In this document: positions 1 through 10,650 of the stretch, in pieces
Layout of the letters: each line of letters begins with the position of its first letter
Numbering within the stretch: the stretch's first letter is position 1
Assembly: GCA_009746045.1 (NCBI GenBank)
Contig: RPFO01002073.1
Span: 1 to 64,000 of the forward strand
Direction: 5' to 3'
Source: Mesostigma viride
Lineage: Eukaryota > Streptophyta > Mesostigmatophyceae > Mesostigmatales > Mesostigmataceae
DNA length: 64,000 nucleotides
Translations under genes and position numbers: made by a program
Notes under the pieces: generated by a model
Told to the model about the DNA's origin: nothing
Databases searched by the model: none
Seen by the model: only the letters and a program-made list of their open reading frames with translations

Positions 1-3000
1 CCTGGCCCGGCATTGTGGTCCGTGGCTAGAAGCTCGGGCAGCACAGCACCTGGGCAAGAACAAAGGACTGCTTGTAGATCATCATACGGAAGCACGTCCT
101 TCTCACCGTCATCCCACAGCACGGCGGCCAAGCGAGAGCCCGCGTCTATTGCTGTTACCCTACCGTGAAATCTTTTTTTGCCAGCTCCCACAGCATACCA
201 TCTACAGATGGGAGTGGACACCATGATACCATCCGCTACCCGCTTCTCCCAAGCCTCGCTGTTCCTAGCCCTAGCAGCTGCTGCATTCTTGTACTCTGCA
301 AAACAAAGTCTGTCATCCTTCACTACTTGTTGCAGGGCATCTACAGTGGCTGCAGCCAGGCACCCCCCCTTTGTAAGCTTTACGGTGTTTGGCTTCGCCT
401 TGGTGGGCCCTGGCCACGACGAAAGGAGCACGTCCCCCTTGGGCACCGCATACACATGGACGGGCAATGATGATGACACCGGTACGCCGGCAGATGATGG
501 ATGCCACCTGAGCCACTTGGCAGCGTAGTGATCAGCATGAAAACATTCTACCAAGACGGTCGTGTCCCTGGCGCAGGCGTCTTGTGGACTACACCGTACA
601 GAGCAGGTGTCCACGTAAACTTGGTGTTGCCTTCAGCCAAACAAGGATGGGCTACAATAACTGGGTGCCCCTCTTCAAGGCCTACAGACGCTTGGGCTGC
701 AGCTATGTCGAAGGCTATGGCCCTATTCGCCTCATCCCACTGCGCCTGCGTAAAGCCCGCATGTCGTACAGAAGGCACCAACGGCTCTACAGCAGCCGCG
801 ATGGCCAAAGCCAGTTCCTCCTCCTCGTATGTTGCTGCTGGCAGAGGCGTCGGCGCACTGCGCGGGGAAGGGCGGGGCCATTCAGGAGGCCTCCACTCCG
901 CGGGGACAGTGTCAATGCCCTTGGGGACCTTTGGCCAAAATTCTGCCCACCGGATCAACCGGTTCACCTTTGTCTTCGCGTCGACGAAATACTGAGCCCA
1001 CACGGTACCATGCAGCCCGCCCACGAATAGCTTGATTCTTGGGATGTTCTCCTGCATGCATGGGCAGAGCAGTGCGACATGGACAAGGAGTACTTAAGTC
1101 GAGCATATCCGAGGCCAAATTTAGATAAGGTTGCACCAATGGACAAAGAATACATCAAATAACCAAGAGGTATGACGAGTAATGAAAGCAAACTTGGTAG
1201 CAAATGCTTACAGCTTCACCATGATTCAAATTACTCACCTCCAGGTATCGCAGGTTGAGACCAGCCAGCAGGGGCCCTGCGGTCGCGCAAGGAATGTCCG
1301 GATCAAACACGCGAATGCCATACAGGGGACGCCCCTGCTGATCATAGGCGAGAACACGCCCTGAGAGTACACCATCTGGCCGCGGCTGCGTGACGATGTA
1401 GCACTGGTAGCTCATCCACACCTCTGGGTTGCCTTGCACTTTCCGAAATGAGGTGTGGTGGCAGCGAGCAGCCTTGCCAGTCCGCGTAGGGAGACCATCT
1501 TCAGAGTCAGCGCTTGGAGGCATGTAGTCTAGTGCCATGCTCCAGCCAGCTAAGTTTGGTTCCTTCCGGTGCAGCAGCCAGGCCGCGACATCATACACGC
1601 AGCCTAAAACCTTCACCCGGGTCCCAGCTGGAGTCTTGGCGCTCATGTCTTCAGCTGCCACCACGTCCGCATGCTCAAAAGCGCTCAAGATGGCATCAAA
1701 GAAGTCGTCAGGCGCACCGTAGACAACCACGTCCTTGCCACGTCCACTCTTGGCCACCGTTGCCCACAAGTGGCCGAAGCGCTGGTCAGGATCAACGTGA
1801 GAATGCCCACGCATCAACCTGTGGATGTGAACCTTGTCGAAGCGGCCATCCTCCACCAACTTGGCTGCCCAGAGCAATACGGTGTCATTCCTGTTCTCGC
1901 TCCCTCCGTCCAGCTGAAAATGGGCTTCCGTTGGACGAGGCTGGCTGGCAGCCTCCCACGACTTGGCCGCCTCCCAGTCAGCCAACATGCACTCTAGCAT
2001 CGTGCACGTCACGCTGCCAGACTGCCCATGTACCTCCACCCATGGCCACACGGGAAAAAACGTCGAGGTGCCACCCAATATGATGCCGCAATACAAACTG
2101 AATTCAAGGCATTTAGCCCGATTCTGCTCCCAGCCCTTAGGTGCATTAGCTACCAGGGGTGACAAGGTCTTGGTGCTGTCAATCTTGTCTAAGCAGAAAA
2201 GCAAGATTAGCCCCTTGATCGCCAGGCGGCACAGCCTCGCGTACTCACGTCTTTCGCGGCGGACCAAAGCCATGTGCTTCCGGCGCTCCAGGTCATAGCG
2301 TTTTCGCCGCTCTCCAGAACCGGCACCTCGGCGCAGCGTCCGCAAAAGAACGCACGTCTGGCAGACACCCACATTCCTCGTGTACTCCAGCATGCGAATC
2401 TTAGGACTACCTGGCCAATAGTTTCCAAGGGCTACTTGCTTCCAGCATTTCATAAAGGGACTGTAGCTGAGACATAGAGACTTGAACAGGGCCTCATCTT
2501 CCCCGCATTCTAACCTGAGGTCCTCCTTGTACTCGTGTTCCCAGCATTGCTTCATATTCAAGTCACCCAAGAGAATCTCGTTGGCCGCTCTCGCAGGGTC
2601 GTAGTCCCCACATTCCTTTGCGAAGTCCATCTGCCACGCTGCACACCACTCCTTCGCCGAAGAGCCGCCCGGATGCTTGGCGACATCGGCCAGGTCCTCC
2701 TCAGTGAGCCCATGATAATCCAAGACATCCCCATCCACCGGCATGGAGAAACTGGCCGCCGCCTGTGCAAGGTAAGTGCGCCAAACCGAATGCTGAATGC
2801 CCAACAGCTGCCGCATGGCCCGATGACAGCATTTGACCTCGATGATGTCGTTCCCCACAGGCACGTCCAGAATAAGTGGCACGTTGACGTCATAGGATTT
2901 TTGGCTCCCCCCGGGAGCTGCAAAAGTCCAACCAACAAGCACCCCCAAAGCAAAGCGGAAAACATGTTATTCAACATAACACGTACCGACATGATAGCTT

Positions 3001-3682
3001 GGCCCCTAGTTAGCTGGCACCCTTACTAGCCATAACAGCATGTGTACTAGTTATTTAGGTCTCTTTTACTTACTACTCAGCCGTAACAACGAAACGTCCC
3101 AGCAAACAGAAAATTTCGCCATTACGACGCCTAGAAAAACGTGTAAGGGCTGAAAAAGCCGGATGGCGTTCGTGCTCGGAGTAGTGGCCTTTCACAGATT
3201 GGAAGCATTGCAAAGAAAATCAATGCAAGAACATGCTTGACATACGCAGAAAATGGCGTTCTAATTTACTGGACACCTGGAACAATGCAAGATTCAAAGC
3301 CATAGGATCAGGGTCTTCCATGGCCCAGCTACTAGGGGCGCGGATGTCTATAACTAGGGTACCAGTTTACAACATAACGAAAAAAGAACGAACCTGGTTC
3401 CTTTATTACGATATGCTGAACCCCTGCCCTTTGAAGCAGCGACGTCACGAAGTCTTGACGCAAGCTCTGGTTGTGTGCTAGCCAGAATAGTTGCCTAGCC
3501 GCAGGCGGAACCGACACTAGTCTAATGGCATGCCGGGGATCTCGCAAGCACCTTGCACTACACTTGCAATCTATGGATAGATCTTCATTGATAGATCTTG
3601 GGTCAATACGAGATGCGTATGTGACCAATGCTGAGCGCCTTCCGGGCTTTGCAGCACGAAGATTCTGGGCTGATTCATCCAT
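1..3682 (-). CDS. DUF7869-type, transposon-related protein; frameshifted, 3' end outside window
   Basis: Exons 3394-3682, 1239-2917 and 1-1051 join in phase (introns 2918-3393 and 1052-1238, both GT-AG). The ATG at 3682 starts MDESAQNLRAAK. Seen: a Cys cluster (CKCSARCL) followed by RQLFWLAHNQSLRQDF near residues 40-75, an Arg-rich segment near 290-325, QLDGGSENRN at about 431-440 and GHSHVDPDQRFG at about 467-478. The last two are the hallmark of DUF7869 proteins, common in mobile-element-like genes of algae, oomycetes and plants. In the third exon the first frame stops at 548, but the neighbouring frame is open from about 622 to base 1 and reads like protein (ARDTTVLVECFHADHYAAKW, then a Tudor-like GKKRFHGRV...LWDDGEKDVL). 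One base missing near 618-623 explains the break. It is either a genuine lesion or a sequencing error. Enzymatic function is unknown. Confidence 0.75.
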
Positions 3683-3738
3683 GATAGTTGCTTATGATGC
3701 CTGATGAGGATGCCATTCATTATCGAAATAAATACTGA

Positions 3739-3774
3739 GCACGCCGCGGTTGCAAGGCGGCAACCGCGGCGTGC
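3739..3774. repeat. perfect 15-bp-stem hairpin
   Basis: The arms GCACGCCGCGGTTGC and its exact reverse complement are separated by 6 bases. It lies 57 bp upstream of the DUF7869 gene start, so it may be a promoter-proximal or element-terminal structure. Function is not known. Confidence 0.8.
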
Positions 3775-3918
3775 CCTTGCTCATGGTGGCGACGAATCCT
3801 TTCTGGCCTGCGCTGGCTGTCTCCTTGATCTGGATCGGCTGTGCCGCATGCAGGCTGCTGAGGCCGGGTTCCCCGGCTATGAAGGTCGTAGCCAGCCGCC
3901 AGGTCGCAGGCTCGTAGC

Positions 3919-4471
3919 CCATTCTGTAGCCGGGCTATAGCCAGGCTACCGACCAGGCTATAGCCTGCTCTTGCCCAAGCCATTTTCCCTGGTTATTGTA
4001 CGGTGCTGAGCTATGATTGGGCTACGAACGGTTACACTAGAGACCTGAACTTTGTAACCGTTCGTAGCCCAATCGTAGCTAAGCACCCTTTTTTGTAACC
4101 GTTCGTAGCCCAATCATAGCTCAGCACCTCTTTTGTAACCGTTCGTAGCCGGGCTATAGCCAGGCTACCGACCAGGCTATAGCCTGCTCTTGCCCAAGCC
4201 ATTTTCTCTGGTTATTGTACGGTGCTGAGCTATGATTGGGCTACGAACGGTTACAAAAAAGGGTGCTGAGCTATGATTGGGCTACGAACGGTTACACTAG
4301 AGACCTGAACTTTGTAACCGTTCGTAGCCCAATCGTAGCTAAGCACCCTTTTTTGTAACCGTTCGTAGCCCAATCATAGCTCAGCACCGTACAATAACCA
4401 GGGAAAATGGCTTGGGCAAGAGCAGGCTATAGCCTGGTCGGTAGCCTGGCTATAGCCCGGCTACAGAATGG
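3919..4471. repeat. long foldback element with nested inverted and direct repeats
   Basis: The outer arms 3919-4034 and about 4356-4471 are near-perfect reverse complements (about 116 bp). A third copy of the arm lies at 4145-4254 in direct orientation, 219 bp from the first. Shorter blocks containing GTAACCGTTCGTAGCCCAAT are repeated in both orientations between them. No ORF of note occurs. The structure resembles a MITE or foldback transposon that has suffered an internal duplication. Related GGCTATAGCC/CTACGACC fragments continue to about 4600. Confidence 0.8.
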
Positions 4472-4757
4472 CCTGGTCGGTAGCCTGGCTATAGCGCATA
4501 CCGGTAGCCTCTCTGTAGCATAGATGATCGACCTGGACTTGGACATTTTGGCGCTAAACAGAAAATGGCTGGGCTACGACCTGGCTATAGACACGTGCCT
4601 GCCAGCCCTACCGGCCGGCTACCAGGCGCACACAGCCAGAGACGCGCGCGTCATTTAAATTTCGACACGGCTATAGACAGCAATGGGCTCTGCACAGGCG
4701 CACACACGACAGACATCGCGGACGCACACACGACAGACATCGCGGACGCTAGTTTCC

Positions 4758-5291
4758 ATGGAGGACATTCCCCTGCAATTATGTGGGGGTTGTCCTGAGT
4801 TGACAGGAGCTGCCCATAAGTGCACATGCGGTGTGTGGATGCACGGGATTTGTGGCATCGGCCAGGGAGAAGAGGGGTATGGCCAAGTGAGGATCTGCAC
4901 GAAATGCCAGCAGGGGGGCGAGACTAAAAAACAGGACAAGCCACAGCCGGCGGGCCCCACTAAAGCCGCCTGTGATGAGGATAAAGACGATGACAAAGAG
5001 GAAGCTGAGGACATGGCCCTCCTAGCCGGCGAGCAGGCCATACTAGAAGGGGATGGCCTGGACGATGTAGACGCCTACTTGTTAGGCAAGACGGGCAGAA
5101 CCGGCAAGCACGTGATGGATGCCACGGGCAAAAAGCAGGTCGGTAAGCGGACGGAATACTGTATGACATGCTCTTGTTCTTCCCTTCCTCCTTGGGGATG
5201 CAAATCATCTTATCGCTGCCCTGTTTTGAGAAATCTGTATGAGCATTGCTACAGCGCCTTTGGGATGCAAATCATCTTATTGCTGCCCTGA
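4758..5291 (+). CDS. small Cys/His zinc-finger protein, probably transposon-derived
   Basis: From ATG 4758 the frame begins MEDIPLQLCGGC and continues with HKCTCGVWMHGICG and, after a short spacer, GYGQVRICTKC. The CxxC...HxCxC...HxxC...CxxC spacing is a compact PHD-like zinc finger often seen in transposon-derived proteins (family assignment from memory). It is followed by a Lys/Asp/Glu-rich stretch (DEDKDDDKEEAED). An in-frame ATG at 4683 would add 25 residues encoded by a direct repeat, so I prefer 4758. The last 40 residues run into a tandem repeat, so the true 3' end may instead be a splice donor at about 5133 (GTCG|GTAAGC). That donor is in phase with the Asp/Gly-repeat gene downstream (possible acceptor near 5627), so the two could be one gene. 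Confidence 0.45.
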   Translation: MEDIPLQLCGGCPELTGAAHKCTCGVWMHGICGIGQGEEGYGQVRICTKCQQGGETKKQDKPQPAGPTKAACDEDKDDDKEEAEDMALLAGEQAILEGDGLDDVDAYLLGKTGRTGKHVMDATGKKQVGKRTEYCMTCSCSSLPPWGCKSSYRCPVLRNLYEHCYSAFGMQIILLLP

Positions 5292-5325
5292 TTTGAGAAA
5301 TCTGTATGAGAAACGCTACAGCGCC
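5193..5325 (+). repeat. two tandem copies of a ~66-bp unit
   Basis: Two consecutive copies share GGGATGCAAATCATCTTAT and TTTGAGAAATCTGTATGAG with a few substitutions. The second copy abuts the foldback element at 5323. Confidence 0.85.
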
Positions 5326-5460
5326 TGGCAAGCCAAAAAAAAAAAATTCCCCTCGCGGGGGGCTCCGCTACGCCCGCCCAAAGGCGGCGGGCTCCGCTTT
5401 GCCTTTGCCGTTTTCCAGCGCCCCCCGCGAGGGTAAATTTTTTTTTTTGGCTTGCCAGGC
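5323..5460. mobile_element. 138-bp MITE-like foldback element
   Basis: The terminal inverted repeats begin GCCTGGCAAGCC, continue with an A-tract (T-tract on the right) and then a CCTCGCGGGG block; arms are about 38 bp. The interior carries a smaller palindrome around CGCCCGCCCAAAGGCGG. There is no coding capacity. A target-site duplication is not clear (ACAG occurs near both ends). Confidence 0.65.
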
Positions 5461-5520
5461 ACAGTTCTTGTCGTTGCATTACTAAAAGGAGTTAGGGTGT
5501 CATGGGTTGTCCGGCGTTTG

Positions 5521-5526
5521 TATAAA
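5521..5526 (+). promoter_or_regulatory. candidate TATA box
   Basis: TATAAA lies 67 bp upstream of the ATG at 5593, in the only AT-rich stretch between the MITE and the repeat-protein gene. Suggestive by position only. Confidence 0.25.
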
Positions 5527-5592
5527 CCCCCTCAAAATTAGGGTTGGTGGTTTAACAACACGTCATGGTATATTTTGCTGCTGCTTCGCGAC

Positions 5593-8240
5593 ATGTTTAC
5601 GCAGGAGGGCGCTGGGGGGGCGCCAGTTGATCGCCATCGCCATGGTTATAGCGACGGCGACGGCGATGGCGATGGCGATGGCGATGGCGATGGCGATGGC
5701 GATGGCCATGGCGATGGCGATAGCGACACCGACGGCGGGGGCGACGGCGATGGCGATGGTGGGGGCGGCGGTGGGCGCGGCAGCGGGGGCAACGGCGTGG
5801 GTGACGGCGGGGGAGAGGGCGGGGGCGACGGCGGGGGCGACGGCGGGGGCGACAGCCGGGGGGGGGCCGCGGCGATGGCGGGGGCGACAGCGGGGGGGGT
5901 GCCGCGGCGACGGCGGGGGGACGGCCGGGGCGACGGCGGGGGTGACGGCGGGGGTGACGGCGGGGGCGAGGGGGGGGCGACGGCGAGGGCGACAGCGGGG
6001 GCGATGGCGGGGGGGCGACGGCGGGGGGCCAGCGGGGGCGACGGTGGCACGGAAGGCAAGGATGGTAGCCACAGCAGTCACGGCAGTGGGATGGGGAATG
6101 CACGGCGTCCGGCTAATATCAACCAGCCGCCGCTTCCATCCGGGTCAACGCCGACCTTGCAGCCGGGCTGCATCTTTTCAACGAGCAAGCCCCACGCAAC
6201 CTTCGTGGCAATCTCGGTGATTCCAAGCAAGGGCGCCTTTATGGCAAAAACTGTCCTTGCCCTTGCCAAGAACATCAGAGTCCGCAGGAGCGATAAGCCT
6301 ATCATCGATGGCTCTGCTCAGGTAGTGTTTTCCAAATTGCCAATCGGCAAACCATTCAACCAACTCATGGAGCCTAATGGTTCCCCGTACACCTTGCGGG
6401 GGCCATCCTGGCAGGCCACGATGGCGGTGGCAACGCCACTTTTGGCACCACTGCAGGTGGATGCCTTCGCCGCGTACCCAGCGACCTACTGCCGGGTGGG
6501 ATCCGACTTTCTTCCATTTCCTTACGACGAGGAGGAGGACAAGCAACCCAGGCGCGGGTCGGCGCGTTTCGGGAAGGCCTCGCCCACGGCGAGCTTGTTG
6601 CCTGAAAAGATGGCACCGCCCACGCCCACGTCGACCCGGAAGACTGCACAGCTGGCGGGGCCCTCGCCCACGTCTAGCGGGAAGACTCCCTCCAAGAGAT
6701 CAACCAGGGCAGCCTTAGCAGACCTCACAAATGTGCCAAAGGATGTGCCAGAAGTCAAGCCCGCGCCAAAGAAACCCAAACTGGAAGTTCACCCAGTTCA
6801 GAGAAATCATGCCGGGCCATGTGAGGACATGGTTACCGGCAAGGTTCTGGACGCGCTTGAGAATCTATCTGTAGCTTTTAAAGACCAAGCCCAGCAAGTC
6901 GCCCAGCAAGTTGTGGCGGCACTAGCCTTGAAGAGTGCAAGTGCCTCCAAGGTCGAGCACAGGAACGACAAGGACATGGGCACGGCAGACATGGTTGCCG
7001 ATGGGATGGGCACCAGCAGTGACACAGACGGCACTGGCAAGGGATGCACCACAGGCATGGGCGGTGGCATGGGTGGCGCTAGCATGGGTGGCGCTGGCAT
7101 GGGTGGTGCTGGCATGGGCGGCGCTGGCATGGGTGGCGCGGGCATGGGCGGCGGTGGCATGGGTGGCGCTGGCATGGGTGGTGCTGGCATGGGCGGCGCT
7201 GGCATGGGTGGCGCTGGCATGGGTGGCGCTGGCATGGGCGGCGCTTGCATGGGTGGCGCTGGCATGGGTGGCGCTGGCATGGGCGGCGGTGCCATGGGTG
7301 GCGCTGGCATGGGTGGCGCTGGCATGGGCGGCGCTGCCATGGGTGGCGCTGGCATGGGTGGCGCTGGCATGGGCGGCGCTGCCATGGGTGGCGCTGGCAT
7401 GGGTGGCGCTGGCATGGGCGGCGCTGCCATGGGTGGCGCGGGCACGGGCGGCGTTGGCATGGGCATGGACGGTGGTATGGGCATGGGCATGGGCGGTGGC
7501 ATGGGCATGGGCGGTGGCATGGGCATGGGCATGGGCGGTGCCATGGGCGGTGCCATGGGCATGGGCGGTGCCATGGGCATGGGTGGTGGCATGGGCATGG
7601 GCGGTGGCATGGGCATGGCATGGGCGGTGCCATGGGCATGGGCATGGGCATGGGTGGTGGCATGGGCATGGGTGGTGCCATGGGCATGGGCATGGGCGGT
7701 GGCATGGGCATGGGCATGGGCGGTGGCATGGGCATGGGCATGGGCGGTGCCATGGGCATGGGTGGTGGCATGGGCATGGCTGGCATGGGTGGCGCTGGCA
7801 TGGGTGGCGCTGGCATGGGCATGGCTGGCATGGGCGGCGGTGGGATGGGCATGGGCATGGCTGGCATGGGTGGTGGCATGGGCATGGGCGGTGGTGGCAT
7901 GGGCATGGGCGGTGGTGGCATGGGCATGGGCGGTGGTGGCATGGGCATGGGCGGTGGTGGCATGGGCATGGGCGGTGGTGGCATGGGCATGGGCGGTGGT
8001 GGCATGGGCATGGGCGGTGGTGGCATGGGCATGGGCGGTGGTGGCATGGGCATGGGCGGTGGTGGCATGGGCATGGGCGGTGGTGGCATGGGCATGGGCG
8101 GCGGCATGGGCATGGCTGGCATGGGTGGTGGCATGGGCATGGGCATGGGCATGGGCATAGGCGGAATGGGAGGCACAGCCGAGCCTAGCTTGAACCTTAA
8201 TCGCCTTGTTGGGCTTCATCTCATGGGCGTTCTTCGTTAG
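5593..8240 (+). CDS. Asp/Gly- and Gly/Met-repeat protein with one frameshift
   Basis: The frame opens at ATG 5593 ([11 protein letters not shown]). The N-terminus (to about residue 160) is [12 protein letters not shown] repeats. A non-repetitive core follows ([20 protein letters not shown]; later [11 protein letters not shown]), then a Pro/Lys-rich region with a likely nuclear signal PAPKKPKLE, a short helix [19 protein letters not shown], and a long [15 protein letters not shown] repeat. At about 7617 one G is missing from an ATGGGC unit. The original frame then becomes a WAWAVP artefact (stop after 8157), while the -1 frame restores GMGMGG and ends in [17 protein letters not shown] with TAG at 8238-8240. 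The continuation of sense on both sides suggests a recent slip or a sequencing error. I do not recognise the core domain. Given the neighbours it may belong to a mobile element. Confidence 0.55.
5648..6050 (+). repeat. GAC/GGC-rich coding microsatellite
   Basis: Starts as a nearly pure GGCGAT hexamer run (about 5652-5720) and degenerates into GGCGGGGGCGAC-type units. It encodes the Asp/Gly region of the 5593-8240 gene. Confidence 0.85.
7048..8160 (+). repeat. GGCATGGG-based coding minisatellite
   Basis: Early units are GGCATGGGTGGCGCT-like (15 bp); later units alternate GGCATGGGC and GGCGGTGGT. Apart from the one-base slip at about 7617 the unit lengths keep the Gly/Met frame. Reverse and offset frames give long His/Ala or Pro/Met ORFs that are artefacts. 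Confidence 0.9.
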
Positions 8241-8451
8241 ATTGTGACATTGGTATTGTAACGACAAAAAAGTAACGTGGTGGAGCTGCCGTCTTATTGA
8301 ACTTTCATGATTTTTAGTGGAACTGCCGTCTTAACGATTTATAATTATTATGGTGCATGTCATGACTACAATTTGCATCGTTTTTCTGTGGAAACTAAAC
8401 ATGTCAAAGCTTCGTGCACAAGTGGCTACAAACCATACCTGGCTAGGGGGG

Positions 8452-8502
<51 letters not shown>

Positions 8503-8624
8503 CGCGCTTTGGGGAACACTTGAGGGGAGGTAGGTGGTATTATTCTATTGATTTCACACAAAGTTGGAATACTGGCCGTCAAGTGAGCAAACTCTTGGCC
8601 AACTGAGCAAACTCATGGCCACCA
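8241..8624. other. intergenic, with an extreme poly-G run
   Basis: No gene is seen. The interval holds AT-rich sequence and then the homopolymer at 8446-8502 (57 positions, one A at 8454). Confidence 0.7.
8446..8502 (+). repeat. poly-G tract (57 bp with a single A)
   Basis: A run of G with one interruption at 8454. It sits next to the truncated 3' end of a minus-strand retroelement and is a strong G-quadruplex candidate. Its exact length is unreliable in most sequencing data. Confidence 0.9.
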
Positions 8625-10520
8625 GCTCATTCTAGGCTACTTCATGCAAGGGTGGGAAGTGTAAGCTACCCTTGCTCTAGGTGCACCAGGGCACCTGCAC
8701 CCTCATGATCTATCACGCTATGCCCAGCTAAGGGTGAGCATGTCATGTGGGGGAAGATCATCATGGCTATACAAGAGCTAGGGCATGGCTTCTCAGCAGA
8801 GAGTGACTCCCTGCATGGGCACTGCGTGATAAAATAAAAACTAGGCATCATCTGGAGGGTGGCTCATCATAGGCACACATGTACATGACTAAAATGCTAG
8901 GCCTCAGCTGGTATAGTGCCTGTAGTAGGCGGGCATATGTACAAGGCCACTGTCTAACTATTCTACACTACTGCTGCTGTATTCCCCTAGGCTGGGGCTT
9001 CTGGAGTCGCTGGGGCCGCTGTGGTCGAGGGGGTCCCGTGCCAGGGCTTGTGGCCGACGTAGATGGCCGCCCCGCCTTCCAGTACACCGGCTGGCCCGCC
9101 TTGGTCTGCCGGAGCTGGAGGTAGGTCGGCCCGAGCTCCCGTCGCCGTTGTTGCTGCGCCAGGGTCAAGTCGTCGTCCACGGTGAAGTGAGTCTTCTCGA
9201 GCCGCTTGCGGCGTCTGAGAAACGAAATCTTGTCCGCTGGGCTCTCAAAGATGAGAAGAAGCGGCTCCAGGCGCCCCTGCCTTACTACCCCGCGCGCGGG
9301 GGAGGCGGTGTGGGCGGTCAGCTTAATCTCACCAAGAAGGCCCATGCGTGCAAGGATTTTGCTCTCAAACGCACGTGCAAGCTTCTCGGAATTCACACCT
9401 TCCTCCATGTCGAAGTTCTTGAGGATGGCGTTGAGGCTGCGCTTGGCGAGCTCGGCCTCCTCGCGGAGGTCAAGTGTCTGCCGCTGGAGCTGGGCTGCGA
9501 CGGCGGAGGTGGTGGAGGTGGTGTGCGCCCAGGTCGTGATGGGAGGAGCATCGCCGGCCAGGCCAGCAGGGGCTGGCTTGGCGGCAATGTCCTTCACCAC
9601 CTGGGCGGTGAGGCCTGCGGTGTTCTGCAGGACCTCGATAGCCGGCGATGGCATTGTCCCTAAGACGCTGGTCGATGTCGCGAAGCTGGGCGGTGAGGGA
9701 GTCGGAGGAGGGGGCGGTGGAGGAGGCGAGGAGGGTGGAGGTGGCGGTGGAGATGGTGGGGAGCTCAGCAGCCAGCTTGCCGCCCATTGTCGCCACATCT
9801 GTGGCAAGGGGGGTCACGTGCTGCTCGAAAGCTTCCTTAAGGAGGGCGCGGACGATGCATTCTGTCGCAACGGTGGGGGGCGGTGGTGGGGGAGCCCAGA
9901 TCTCGGTGTCGGAGCGCCCGAGGAGGGAGCAGAGGGCGAAGCGTTGGAGCTTGGGGCGATTCATGCGGCCAATTCGCGGGAGATCCTCGACCGGGTCGGC
10001 AGGCTGACCACCGGGCCAGCGGCCGCGGTTGTGGGAGCACAGGTATGAGCACAGGTCCATAAGCGAGGCGTACGTGCCGAAAAACACATCTTCCATGAAG
10101 GTTCCGGGACCGCGGTTCCAGAAGCCATATGCGTTGATGTCGAAGGAGATCTCGTCCCAGTGCGGCTCGGCCGGGCGGCTGCGCTTGGGCTCTGGCGATG
10201 CAGATGGCGAGGAAAGCCCTGGGGGCTGGGCGAGCACCAGTGCGCGACTAGTGTCATCGTTGCCTGCCGGACCTGATTGCGAAGCTGCAGCCGGAGCTGC
10301 AGACGTATTTTCATTGCCGAGCGCAGCCGCCAGGCTGCGTTGCGTTGAGGGGCGTTTGCTCATCGTATATTGCGTAATAGCGTCGGAAAATTATATCAGC
10401 ATGTGCGTCGTAGAAAGACGCGTCGATTGTGATATTCACGGCTAAATTCGGTGCTCAAACGTGAAAGTTATGAGCGCCGCCGTCAGCCATGGCTACCTCA
10501 AGGCTCGTGGCTCGTCCATT
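8625..10520 (-). mobile_element. ORF1-type non-LTR retroelement, copy A
   Basis: A leader region (about 10364-10520) shared with copy C precedes an ORF1-like frame (10363 to 8968) and a 3' region (8625-8967). The 3' region is repeated in copies B and C; compare CTAGGTGCACCAGGGCACC near 8678 with 25558. No reverse transcriptase follows ORF1. The microsatellite 3' tail present in copy B is absent here, so the element is 3'-truncated near the poly-G tract. Confidence 0.65.
8968..10363 (-). CDS. ORF1-like retrotransposon protein with one frameshift
   Basis: ATG 10363 begins MSKRPSTQRSLAAAL, a low-complexity N-terminus. A conserved stretch follows (FMEDVFFGTYASLMDLCSYL) and then a Pro-rich linker. 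Near 9650 the frame shifts by one base and continues as a coiled-coil-like region (LREEAELAKRSLNAILKNFD) and a C-terminal domain with FESPADKISFLRRRKRLEKT and DDDLTLAQQQRRREL...LRQTKAGQPVYWKAGR. The last block matches the layout of L1-type ORF1 RNA-binding proteins (RRM followed by a basic C-terminal domain). About 465 residues if the shift is bridged. Its presence in three copies in this window supports mobile-element origin. Confidence 0.6.
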
Positions 10521-10527
10521 AAGCGTA

Positions 10528-10650
10528 ATAGCTCTGGGCTATGTGCTACAGATACTCCCAACGGAGTTATGTTCCTAATTATTAATTAATTAATTAATGT
10601 CATGATTCCAGTCACGTGTCTATTAATAATTAATTAATTAATGCCATGAT
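10528..10650 (+). repeat. retroelement 3' end with TTAA microsatellite tail
   Basis: GGGCTATGTGCTACAGATAC followed by TCCCAACGGAGTTATGTT matches the reverse complement of the copy B terminus near 25445-25480, and is followed by a (TTAA)n run. A second TTAA run with the same ATGATTCCA flank lies at about 10627-10655. This is a plus-oriented 3' fragment only. Confidence 0.55.

Noticed and set aside
6807-8267. Long minus-strand Ala/His/Met/Pro ORFs
   Set aside because: Antisense shadows of the Gly/Met coding minisatellite.
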